Shown here: one piece after another, positions 57,352 to 64,000 of the stretch
Numbering within the stretch: the first letter of the stretch is position 1
Layout of the letters: each line of letters opens with the position of its first letter
Assembly (NCBI RefSeq): GCF_900129085.1
Contig: NZ_FQUF01000002.1
Coordinates: 42,786 to 106,785 of the forward strand
Length of the DNA: 64,000 nucleotides
Source: Atopostipes suicloacalis DSM 15692
GTDB taxonomy: Bacteria > Bacillota > Bacilli > Lactobacillales > Carnobacteriaceae_A
Direction: 5' to 3'
The notes under the pieces: model-generated
The model's input: the letters and a program-made list of their open reading frames with translations, nothing else
What the model was told of the DNA's origin: nothing
The model's database searches: none
Made by a program: the position numbers and the translations under genes

Positions 57352-58500
57352 TTAGTTCTCCATAAACTTCGCAAATTTATCTGCTGTGTCTTTCTTTTCT
57401 TCTTTTGTGACGTGAGCATAGATATTCATTGTTGTTTGAATATCTGTGTGTCCTAGGCGAGCCTGAACATCTTTTATTGACGCTCCCATAGAGAAGAGGA
57501 TACTACAATGCGTGTGTCGCAATCCATGCACCGTAATTCTTTTAAGTCCGTTACGCTTTTGCACATTTCTCATACGTTCATTCGGCACATTGATTAAATA
57601 GAAATTATTCCTAGTATTTGAAAAGACAAGTTGATCGGGTGAATTCGTATTAAAACCGAGTTTCAGCATGAACTGAGCTTGATACATCTTCCACTGCTTT
57701 AAAAGCTTGATAGAGTCATAATCCATATCAATCATTCTTCGACCGTTCACTGTCTTCGTAGGTTGCACGATAATCTTGTTATTTAGACCCCTAGTGAGTG
57801 TTTTGTTGATGTTGATGGTAAGATGTATCAAAATCAATATCCGACCATTTAAGAGCCAACAGCTCCGATTTACGGGCACCACTGTAAGCTAATAGTCTAA
57901 AATATGTGTACCAATTTAGTTCTAAATCTTCTTTTACATATTCTAAGAACTCATTTAATTCTTCTTTACTATAGAAATTCTCAAATTCACTTTCTTCAAT
58001 TGTTTCAATCCGTTTTGGAACAGTTACTTTATCAAAGGGATTGCTGTCGATAATATCCATTCTTAAAGCATAATCAAATACACGATGCGCATAATTCTTT
58101 ATGCGTCTGTAATTGACCAGCTTATCACGCCACTTATTTAATTCAGACTGGCAATGATCAGGTTTTATATCACGAATGTTCATGTCATCAAAAGAGTGGA
58201 CAATGTGATTTTTGAAGTCACACATTGTTTTATTGAGTGTAGACTCTTGAACGTTATCTATATATTCAGATTCTAATCACAAGTCATAAACATCGTTAAA
58301 AGTACTCCGTTTCCTCTGAGATGGAAAACCATTTTTATTAAAATCATTAATCAATCTTGCTTCAGCAATTTCTGCTTATTTCTTCGTTTTAAAGCCACTT
58401 CGTTTACGATACACATCTTTATCTGTCACTGGATCAAGTCCAATGTACGAATGAAACATATATCGAGTGTCGCCATTTTTTAAACTGTATTTCTTTATCA
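57352..58500 (-). pseudogene. Decayed tyrosine integrase (second copy)
   Basis: Full-length relative of the integrase at 54331-55479, in the same orientation, but interrupted three times: a GAA-to-TAA change at 58378-58376, a TGG-to-TGA change at 58279-58277, and a one-base insertion (an extra A near 57820-57821) that shifts the frame inside the catalytic domain. The C-terminal half still encodes the His-x-x-Arg and Tyr motifs. It is clearly inactive as one protein. Its flanks, including 55 bp upstream, are also duplicated. Confidence 0.93.
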
Positions 58501-58556
58501 TTATTATCTTTTCCTTTCATTCACGCACACGCCTATGCTTTATGAAATCAAGGATA
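57358..58556 (-). repeat. 1.2-kb direct repeat, copy 2
   Basis: Counterpart of 54337-55534. Differences are scattered substitutions plus the single inserted base; the match ends at AAGGATA near 58556. Confidence 0.9.
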
Positions 58557-58626
58557 GCAATAATTTTTTTGCTTAATTAGAGTATAACACAGCCTCAAAG
58601 CAGTTGGGAAGGCTACCTAGAGGGGT

Positions 58627-58775
58627 GTATGTGTCATTATTTCCTCGGAAACTTATTTTAAAAAAACAAGAAACATTAAGACCTTATTCAATTTTTATGT
58701 ACTCTTCATTTCCATGTATTCAATCGCCAAAGTCGGTTGAATACATAGAAAAGACTATATTATCTAAATATACTT
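58627..58775 (-). mobile_element. Solitary decayed ISLre2 end
   Basis: GTATGTGTCATTATTTCCTC at 58627 onward and AAGACCTTATTCAA near 58679-58692 match the reverse complement of the right end of the intact IS (47193 leftward). TGTATTCAA (58715-58723) and TTGAATACA (58737-58745) correspond to its 3' hairpin. Beyond that, TATCTAAATATACTTGCA only weakly recalls the transposase 3' end. No other transposase sequence or second end was found, so this is a remnant. Confidence 0.75.
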
Positions 58776-58933
58776 GCACTTTGGATTTTATAACAGATAA
58801 TTTTTAGTAAAAGGCATAAAGCCTGAAAGTCAACTGCTAATGAAGTAAAATTTCTATACCGTATGCTATACCTGACTAACGTTTCTGCTATCGCAAAGAG
58901 ATCTTTAAATAGTAATAAAATATGCTAAAAGGC

Positions 58934-58962
58934 TTGTTCAATTATACCCCGGGGTGTATAAT
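58934..58962 (+). promoter_or_regulatory. Promoter with CstR/CsoR-like operator (His-rich/DUF302 cluster)
   Basis: TTGTTC (58934-58939), 17-bp spacer, TATAAT (58957-58962). The spacer carries the near-palindrome ATACCCCGGGGTGTAT at 58944-58959, the form bound by CsoR/CstR-family repressors. Its distance from the -35 (four bases) is exactly that of the second operator at 60578. A repressor there would block RNA polymerase. Confidence 0.8.
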
Positions 58963-58989
58963 AGGTGCGAAATATGAAAGGACGATTGT

Positions 58990-59301
58990 ATGCTACTAAG
59001 AAAATTGATAAGTAGTGTATTAATAGGAGGCATCAATGCTTTTGGCATAATGAGACCAAACACTGGATTAGCAGAACCGTATCATCACAATCCTACAAGA
59101 GAACATTTTAATATTGAGGTTATGAATCAAAGACATGACTCAAGATTTTATAGAAATCATTGCCATGAAGATTACCACAATGAACCATACTGGCAAAATA
59201 ATTATGGAAATTTCAGAAGAAATCGTGAATCAGACAACGAATTTTATCCAAACGGACTACCGCAATATTACAACTCTCATCATTATAGAACGAATCGATA
59301 G
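58990..59301 (+). CDS. Exported His/Asn/Tyr-rich small protein
   Basis: The 103-residue protein begins with a signal-like segment (MLLRKLISSVLIGGINAFGI; cleavage possible near residues 27-28). The mature part is extremely rich in His, Asn, Arg and Tyr (for example HCHEDYHNEPYWQN and NSHHYRTNR) with one cysteine. This composition suggests extracellular binding of copper or another metal, which is inferred, not shown. GAAAGGA precedes ATG 58990 by seven bases. First gene behind the CstR/CsoR-like promoter. I recognise no named family. Confidence 0.7.
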   Translation: MLLRKLISSVLIGGINAFGIMRPNTGLAEPYHHNPTREHFNIEVMNQRHDSRFYRNHCHEDYHNEPYWQNNYGNFRRNRESDNEFYPNGLPQYYNSHHYRTNR

Positions 59302-59349
59302 AACAAAAATGATTGTATTGTAATCTTCATTGAAAGAGAGGGAATGTAA

Positions 59350-59736
59350 ATGAACTTCAAGTATGAAATTAAAACAAATAAATCATTCCAGACAGCCATT
59401 GAAGATATTACCGATAGTCTCAAAGAAAGAGAATTTGGCGTATTGTACCAAGTGAATTTCAAAGAAAAGATTGAAGCTAAAGGCTTAGATTTTTCTACGA
59501 ATTTTGAGGTGTTAGAAGTATGTAACCCTGGACAAGCAAAGGAAGTACTGGAAAAAAGTATTGAAGTAGGCTATTTTCTACCTTGCAAAGTCGTCGTTTA
59601 CGAGAAAGAAGGCGAAGTATATATTGGACTTTTAAAACCCACAGTATTGATCGGCTTGCTTGAAGATGATTGTTTGAAAACAATTGCTGAAGAAGTGGAA
59701 AACACTTTGAAAGAAGCGATTCAAGCAGTGGTTTAA
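59350..59736 (+). CDS. DUF302 domain protein
   Basis: The 128-residue protein is a full DUF302 domain: FGVLYQVNFKEKIEAKGLDF, LEVCNPGQAKEVLE and GYFLPCKVVVYEKEGEVYIG are the conserved segments. It has no signal peptide, so it is cytoplasmic. The biochemical function is unknown; DUF302 genes often occur in sulfur- or metal-related clusters, and the conserved cysteines (CNP, LPC) could bind a metal or react with a persulfide. It follows the His-rich gene by 48 bp behind AGAGAGGG. Confidence 0.85.
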   Translation: MNFKYEIKTNKSFQTAIEDITDSLKEREFGVLYQVNFKEKIEAKGLDFSTNFEVLEVCNPGQAKEVLEKSIEVGYFLPCKVVVYEKEGEVYIGLLKPTVLIGLLEDDCLKTIAEEVENTLKEAIQAVV

Positions 59737-59754
59737 AAAGGGGAGGATTGCTTT

Positions 59755-60006
59755 ATGTACCATTGGTATGGCATGAGAGGACATTGGTGGAGTTGGCTCG
59801 GTTGGCTTGCAGTGCTGATTATTGCCCTTTTGATTGTGTATATTCTTGTGAAAACATTGAATGATCGCTCAGATTTTCTGGCAGAAAAGGAAGACTCGAC
59901 CGCAGAAGCATTGAAAATATTGAATGAACGATATGCGCGTGGTGATATTTCGGAAGAGGAGTACTTGCATCGCAAAGAGATTTTAAGAGAAGACCGAACA
60001 CGATAG
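59755..60006 (+). CDS. Small membrane protein with SHOCT domain
   Basis: The 83-residue protein has a His/Trp-rich N-terminus (MYHWYGMRGHWWSWLGW), one membrane segment at about 17-38 and a C-terminal SHOCT motif (ALKILNERYARGDISEEEYL ... KEIL, about 54-76). SHOCT proteins are short oligomerising partners of membrane or regulatory proteins, and versions with His-rich ends are common in copper-resistance clusters. GGGGAGG precedes ATG 59755. Confidence 0.85.
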   Translation: MYHWYGMRGHWWSWLGWLAVLIIALLIVYILVKTLNDRSDFLAEKEDSTAEALKILNERYARGDISEEEYLHRKEILREDRTR

Positions 60007-60020
60007 AACAGGCACTTAAT

Positions 60021-60386
60021 TTGTATCGCTGTAAATTCGGGCGTATGAATATAGTAACCATTAATGGACGTAAATTTGATCCGAATCGAATCGATTTAAG
60101 ACAAGAACAAGGCGTTACAGAAGTTTGGGAGATTTATAATCGTCCCTATATGGTGGGTGGGATGACCCATCCATTTCATATCGAAGGGACACAATTTAAG
60201 GTTATTTCACGTGATGGCATTGAAGTATCCCCAAATGAGCAAGGGTTAAAAGACAGTGTGTTAGTTGAATCAGGGGAGCGCGTCAAATAATTGGTTTCTT
60301 TTCCTGAAAAAGGAATATTTCTGTTCCACTGTCATATTTTAGAACACGAAGATAACGGTATGATGGGGTTAATTGAAGTCTATTAA
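60021..60386 (+). pseudogene. Multicopper oxidase remnant (C-terminal domain only)
   Basis: The frame encodes the last cupredoxin domain of a multicopper oxidase: INGRKFDPNRID, MTHPFHIEGTQFKV (type 3 and type 1 copper ligands) and [17 protein letters not shown] (the HCH ligand motif). It is broken by an in-frame TAA at 60288-60290 between GERVK and LVSFPEKG, and the N-terminal two thirds of the protein are absent; the SHOCT gene abuts it instead. It is therefore a deletion remnant, and the deletion may have created the present gene order. A working oxidase would have oxidised Cu(I) or other substrates outside the membrane. Confidence 0.9.
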
Positions 60387-60416
60387 AGTTTTTCCTTGGA
60401 CATTTTGAGAGAAGAA

Positions 60417-60458
60417 TAAAAACGATTTGTTCAGATTGAATAGAACAAATCGTTTTTT
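60417..60458 (+). terminator. Terminator after the oxidase remnant
   Basis: AACGATTTGTTC (60421-60432) pairs perfectly with GAACAAATCGTT (60443-60454), 10-base loop, preceded by AAAA and followed by T; it may act in both directions. Confidence 0.92.
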
Positions 60459-60567
60459 ATTATTCAACAATTGTAAAAAATCATTTATTCATTAAGCAAC
60501 TAGAAATATAATTTTGTGGGGTGAGGACTGAATGGTTGGTCATTTCTTAACCGATAAACCAATTGAC

Positions 60568-60596
60568 TTGACTTTACATACCGGTGGGGGTATATT
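60568..60596 (+). promoter_or_regulatory. Promoter with CstR operator (rhodanese/CoADR operon)
   Basis: TTGACT (60568-60573), 17-bp spacer, TATATT (60591-60596). The spacer contains ATACCGGTGGGGGTAT at 60578-60593, the same length and the same four-base distance from the -35 as the operator at 58944. The cognate repressor CstR is encoded at the end of this operon, so autoregulation by persulfide is expected. Confidence 0.85.
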
Positions 60597-60653
60597 ATTA
60601 GGGTAAATGAATGACAGAAAAGGAAAAAGCACCAAAGAATAAGGAGAGATCAC

Positions 60654-60956
60654 ATGTTTTTTAGAAGAATACCTTCTATTTCGACAAAAGATTTAAATGA
60701 GAAACTAAATGAAAAGCCTTTGATTATTGATGTCCGTTCACCAAATGAATTTAAAAGCAAACATATTAAGGGAGCAAAGAATGTTCCCCTGGAGACCATT
60801 CATTCGTATCATCCTAAACAAAAAGCATATGTAATCTGCGCAAGTGGTATGCGTAGTAAACAAGCAAGCAAAATCTTGGATAAGAACGGCTATGATGTGG
60901 TTAATGTCAAGGGTGGAATGCATAAATGGAATGGCCCAACCAAAGGAGGAAAATAG
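60654..60956 (+). CDS. Single-domain rhodanese (sulfurtransferase)
   Basis: The 100-residue rhodanese has active-site Cys62 in the loop CASGMRS and the conserved IIDVRSPNEFKSKHIKGAKN. It accepts or transfers sulfane sulfur, here probably to or from low-molecular-weight thiols or the following reductase. There is no signal peptide, although the N-terminus MFFRRI is hydrophobic. AAGGAGAG precedes ATG 60654. First gene of the CstR-controlled operon. Confidence 0.9.
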   Translation: MFFRRIPSISTKDLNEKLNEKPLIIDVRSPNEFKSKHIKGAKNVPLETIHSYHPKQKAYVICASGMRSKQASKILDKNGYDVVNVKGGMHKWNGPTKGGK

Positions 60957-60958
60957 GA

Positions 60959-62619
60959 ATGAAAGTAGTGATTGTTGGAGGGGTTGCAGGCGGGATGTCA
61001 GCAGCTACTCGTCTAAGAAGATTAAATGAAAAAGCTGAAATAACGATTTTAGAAAAAGGACCTTATGTCTCTTTCGCGAATTGTGGATTGCCTTACTATG
61101 TCGGTGGTGAAATTACAGACAGAGATCAATTGATGGTCCAAACACCTGAAAAATTAAAGGAAAGATTTAATTTGGATGTGCGTGTCCACAGTGAAGCGGT
61201 AGCTATTGATTCGCAAGAAAAATAGTAACAGTGGAAAATCAAGAGGGCACCTATACATTATCCTATGACAAATTGATTTTATCTCCCGGAGCAAAGCCGT
61301 TTGTGCCACCAACTGAGGGGCTAACAGAAGCAAAGAATGTTTTCACCCTGCGTAATGTGCCCGATGTAGATGCTATTACCCAATTTATAGAAGAGAAACA
61401 ACCGAAAAAAGCAACTGTCATCGGTGCGGGTTTTATCGGACTTGAAATGGCAGAAAATCTGCATACTCGCGGTTTAGATGTCACGGTGGTGGAAATGGCT
61501 CCTCAAGTCTTGCCGCCATTTGATGAAGAAATGGCTGCATATGTTACGGCAGAACTTAAAGAAAAAGGAATCACTTTATATACTGGCGTAGCGGCGGAAG
61601 CTTTTGAAGATGAAGGACAAGTCATCATACTAGAAAATGGTGAACGATTGGAAAGTGATTTGACCTTAATGTCTGTCGGGGTTCGGCCAGAATCTGAAAT
61701 GGCAGAAAAAGCTGGTATTGAGACAGGCATGCGCGGTGGTATATTAGTTGATGAATTTTACGAAACCAGTCAACCCAATATTTATGCAATCGGTGATGCG
61801 ATTATCGTAAAACAACAATTGACCGGCGAAGATACCATGATAGCTTTAGCTTCACCAGCAAATCGTCAAGGTCGTCAAGTAGCGGATGTGATTGCAGGAT
61901 ATGATAGACAAAATAAAGGAAGTATTGGGACCGCTATTGTCCGCGTATTTGATTTAGTTGCCGCTTCTACTGGACTGAATGAACGCCAGTTATCAGCAAA
62001 CCATCTTAATTACGAATCGATCCATATCCAAAGCAAACACCATGCTAGCTATTATCCGGGAGCAGAAACCATTGTCTTAAAGCTTTTGTTTAATCCGGAA
62101 GATGGAACCATTTATGGCGCACAAGCTGTAGGAAAAGAAGGTGTAGATAAACGGATTGATGTCATTGCAACAGCCATTAAAGGCCACTTGACTGTAGATG
62201 ATTTGCCAGAATTGGAATTAACTTATGCACCGCCATTTGGTTCAGCTAAAGATCCGGTGAATATGGCTGGCTATGCAGCTATGAACGTCATTGAAGGATT
62301 GTCGGATATTGCGCAATGGTATGACTTAGAAGAGTTGCAAAACAACGGCTGGACTTTGCTGGATGTTCGAGATGAAGATGAGATCGAAACAAATGGAGCT
62401 ATGCCAAATGCTTTAAACATCCCTCTAAATGATTTACGCACACGTTTAGGAGAACTGGATAAAGAGCAATCCTATATAGTAAGTTGCCATAGTGGTCAAC
62501 GGAGCTATATAGCTGAACGAATGATGAAACAAAGTGGTTTGAATGTGAAAAATCTAGACGGCGCCTTTGCATTGTATTCAATGGCTAAACCAGAGAACAT
62601 TATTAGAATAAAGGAATGA
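60959..62619 (+). pseudogene. CoA-disulfide reductase/rhodanese fusion, frameshifted
   Basis: FAD- and NAD(P)H-dependent reductase of CoA disulfide or CoA persulfide fused to a rhodanese domain, about 553 residues if repaired. It has the FAD motif VGGVAGGMSAATRLRRL, the redox cysteine in SFANCGLPYY, the NAD site GAGFIGLEMAENLH, and a C-terminal rhodanese with CHSGQRS. The frame breaks after IDSQEK: a run of five A at 61218-61222 needs a sixth to continue (KIVTVENQEG). A second frame opens at 61231 with GTG. It could be a real loss, a sequencing error in the homopolymer, or ribosomal slippage. ATG 60959 follows AAAGGAGG. Confidence 0.88.
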
Positions 62620-62626
62620 TTGAGTG

Positions 62627-62917
62627 ATGACCAAAGCTATTTCAATTTCTAAATTTAGTGAGCTTTACAAAAGGAATGAACATATTAATATCCTTGATGT
62701 ACGAGAAGATTTCGAGTATGAGATGGGACATATTCCAGGAGCAAAATCAAAACCATTAAGTACTTTTCCAGTAGAATTGGATAAGGAAAAGACCTATTAT
62801 GTTATTTGTCAAAGTGGTGGCCGATCTTCTGGTGCCTGTCAGATGTTGACACAAAAAGGGTATGATGTAATCAATGTTGAAGGCGGCATGTCAGCCTGGA
62901 GAGGGGAGATGGAATGA
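62627..62917 (+). CDS. Single-domain rhodanese (sulfurtransferase)
   Basis: Second free rhodanese, 96 residues, with Cys61 in the loop CQSGGRS and conserved NILDVREDFEYEMGHIPGAK. Its active-site loop differs from that of the first rhodanese, which suggests different acceptors. ATG 62627 is preferred to the adjacent GTG 62624; AAGGA lies about 11 bases upstream. Its end overlaps the cstR start (ATGA). Confidence 0.9.
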   Translation: MTKAISISKFSELYKRNEHINILDVREDFEYEMGHIPGAKSKPLSTFPVELDKEKTYYVICQSGGRSSGACQMLTQKGYDVINVEGGMSAWRGEME

Positions 62918-63174
62918 GTTCCTTATATGAAAAAAATGTAAAGAACCGTTTAAAGAGGTCTGAAGGTCAAATACGGGGTGTATTAAATATGATGGAAGAA
63001 GAAAAAGACTGTAAAGATGTCGTGACACAGTTATCAGCCATTCGCACAAGCATTGATCGGGCTATTGGCCTTATTGTCGCAGAAAATTTGGCACAGTGTC
63101 TGAGAGAAGAAAGTGACGAAGAAAATTCTGAATCCATTCAAGAAGCCATCAACTTAATTGTGAGAACCCGATAG
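62914..63174 (+). CDS. cstR: CstR, persulfide-sensing repressor
   Basis: CsoR-family repressor that senses sulfane sulfur through two cysteines, reported from Staphylococcus aureus. The 86-residue helical protein has Cys33 (EKDCKDV) and Cys62 (NLAQCL), 29 residues apart as in CstR, and Asn58 (AEN) where copper-sensing CsoR has a histidine ligand. That replacement argues for persulfide, not copper, sensing. It is the last gene of the operon it probably controls; the two operators at 58944 and 60578 are its likely targets. A copper-type CsoR elsewhere in the genome cannot be excluded for the first. Confidence 0.9.
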   Translation: MSSLYEKNVKNRLKRSEGQIRGVLNMMEEEKDCKDVVTQLSAIRTSIDRAIGLIVAENLAQCLREESDEENSESIQEAINLIVRTR

Positions 63175-63311
63175 TTTTTGTGAACTCTATCCTAAAAAAA
63201 GGTTTTCACCATTGATTAAGCTTATTATTTTGACATGTAATTAAATTAAGTATATAGTGTACTTAATTAGAATCATTACAAATAACAGAAAGACCTGAAT
63301 AATTCATAGTA

Positions 63312-64000
63312 CCTTGTCAGAACAGGCATTTATCCCGCTTTGATAAGGTTTATCACTCTATTCCTTCTTCACCCGTTGGGTGAAGAAAAAAATATACAAA
63401 AAGAGCACACTCTATGTTATTGTAAAGTCGACCAAAACAACAAAAACAAGAGGTGTGCTCAATGTCAACTTTACAAGAAAAGCAACTACAATTCAATCCC
63501 CATTTGGTTATGTCAAACGATGGCGGTCAATTATCCAATGATTCCGGTCTCCTTTTACTCTTTGAATTTTTTCATAAGATCAAGTTCAAAGAGCTGGTTA
63601 ACGAGTTATTGATTATTGACGATTCAAGAAACTATTGTACACATGACTATATTGATTTATTTATGCAGGTTCTTGTGCAGTTAATAGCCAGTTACTCAAC
63701 GGATTCTTCAGCCAACTGGCTACGTCACGATCCAGTTTTTCAGCAGGTGCTAAATAAAACGACCTTAGGTTCACAGTCGATGGTTTCTCGTTTTATTCAT
63801 CAACTGTCGGAGGAGAATAACGTTCAACTTCAATCAATTGCCAAGGCATTGACCATTATCTATATCGGCCAAAAAAATACACAGCATATGATCATTGACG
63901 TGGATTCTACTCACTCAGACACCTTCGGAAAACAAGAATAGACTGATTTCAATACTCACTACGGAACAACGGGTTATCATCCCTTAGTGGCTTTTGATGG
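63312..64000 (+). mobile_element. IS1380-family insertion sequence, runs off the window
   Basis: The left end lies at about 63312 (CCTTGTCAGAACAGGCAT) by similarity of arrangement to IS1380 ends; the exact edge cannot be fixed because the right end is outside. It carries a transposase gene starting at 63462. Together with the ISLre2 remnant at 58627 it brackets the metal/persulfide region. Confidence 0.65.
63462..64000 (+). pseudogene. IS1380-family transposase, in-frame stop, incomplete
   Basis: Begins STLQEKQLQFNPHLVMSNDG, typical of IS1380 transposases, and continues with LSNDSGLLLLFEFF and VDSTHSDTFGKQE. A TAG at 63939-63941 stands where relatives have Gln, and the same frame goes on with TDFNTHYGTTGYHPLVAFDG to the window edge. 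So the gene carries a nonsense change, and its 3' part is not in the window. The IIDVDST motif contains the first catalytic Asp. AAGAGGTG precedes ATG 63462. Confidence 0.85.

Noticed and set aside
53603-58600. Search for an attR copy of the ssrA 3' end (CCCCTCAACTCCATAAT)
   Set aside because: Only an 8-base match CTCCATAA appears within the integrase stop region (both copies), which encodes FMEN and is explained by coding sequence. No convincing att repeat was found.
58604-58807. 67-residue plus-strand frame
   Set aside because: It lies across the decayed ISLre2 end and hairpin; no start site or homology.

Overview
The window looks like low-GC Firmicutes chromosome, order Lactobacillales, most probably a Carnobacteriaceae-type genome. 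That call rests on gene content and order (comFA-comFC-hpf-secA-prfB-ftsEX, pst-phoU, yvlB-pspC-yvlD-hprK-lgt-gpsA-trxB, rapZ-yvcK-whiA-clpP-cggR-glycolysis, secG-est-rnr-smpB-ssrA), on a streptococcal-type PstS, and on sigma-A promoters and AGGAGG ribosome sites. The genus cannot be fixed from this sequence alone.

Layout. Positions 1-53600 are mostly conserved core genome, with every gene on the plus strand: DNA uptake (comFA, comFC), ribosome hibernation (hpf), secretion (secA, later secG), release factor 2 with its programmed frameshift, the FtsEX / NlpC-P60 hydrolase division module and a MinJ-like PDZ protein, a PhoPR-Pst-PhoU phosphate regulon, uvrA, a YvlB/PspC/YvlD envelope-stress operon, then hprK, lgt, gpsA, trxB, pgcA, rapZ, yvcK, whiA, clpP (CtsR box on its promoter) and the cggR-gapA-pgk-tpiA-gpmI-eno glycolytic operon. 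An ISLre2-type insertion sequence with a 9-bp target duplication sits between a PepSY lipoprotein gene and secG.

From ssrA (tmRNA, 53238-53602) onward the character changes to accessory DNA. Directly behind ssrA lie two direct copies of a tyrosine-integrase gene on the minus strand, one intact and one decayed, each followed by small membrane-protein cargo; this looks like accretion of minimal islands at ssrA. Next come a solitary decayed ISLre2 end, a small cluster (His/Asn-rich exported protein, DUF302, SHOCT, multicopper-oxidase remnant) and a CstR persulfide-response operon (rhodanese, CoA-disulfide reductase/rhodanese fusion with a frameshift, second rhodanese, cstR). Both of the last two clusters start from promoters carrying the same 16-bp CstR/CsoR-like operator at the same place between -35 and -10. 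An IS1380-type element begins at about 63312 and runs off the window.

The most unusual structure is a family of tandem intergenic repeats. About 50 copies of a 40-bp unit, without a single length change over 49 successive units, fill 25021-27046 between yvlD and hprK. A GC-rich 41-42-bp version (5 copies, bounded by a 12-bp inverted repeat) lies at 10361-10559, and degenerate units lie at 1-107. All are in the same orientation and all lie between operons. They show no CRISPR organisation and no credible coding function; their role is unknown.
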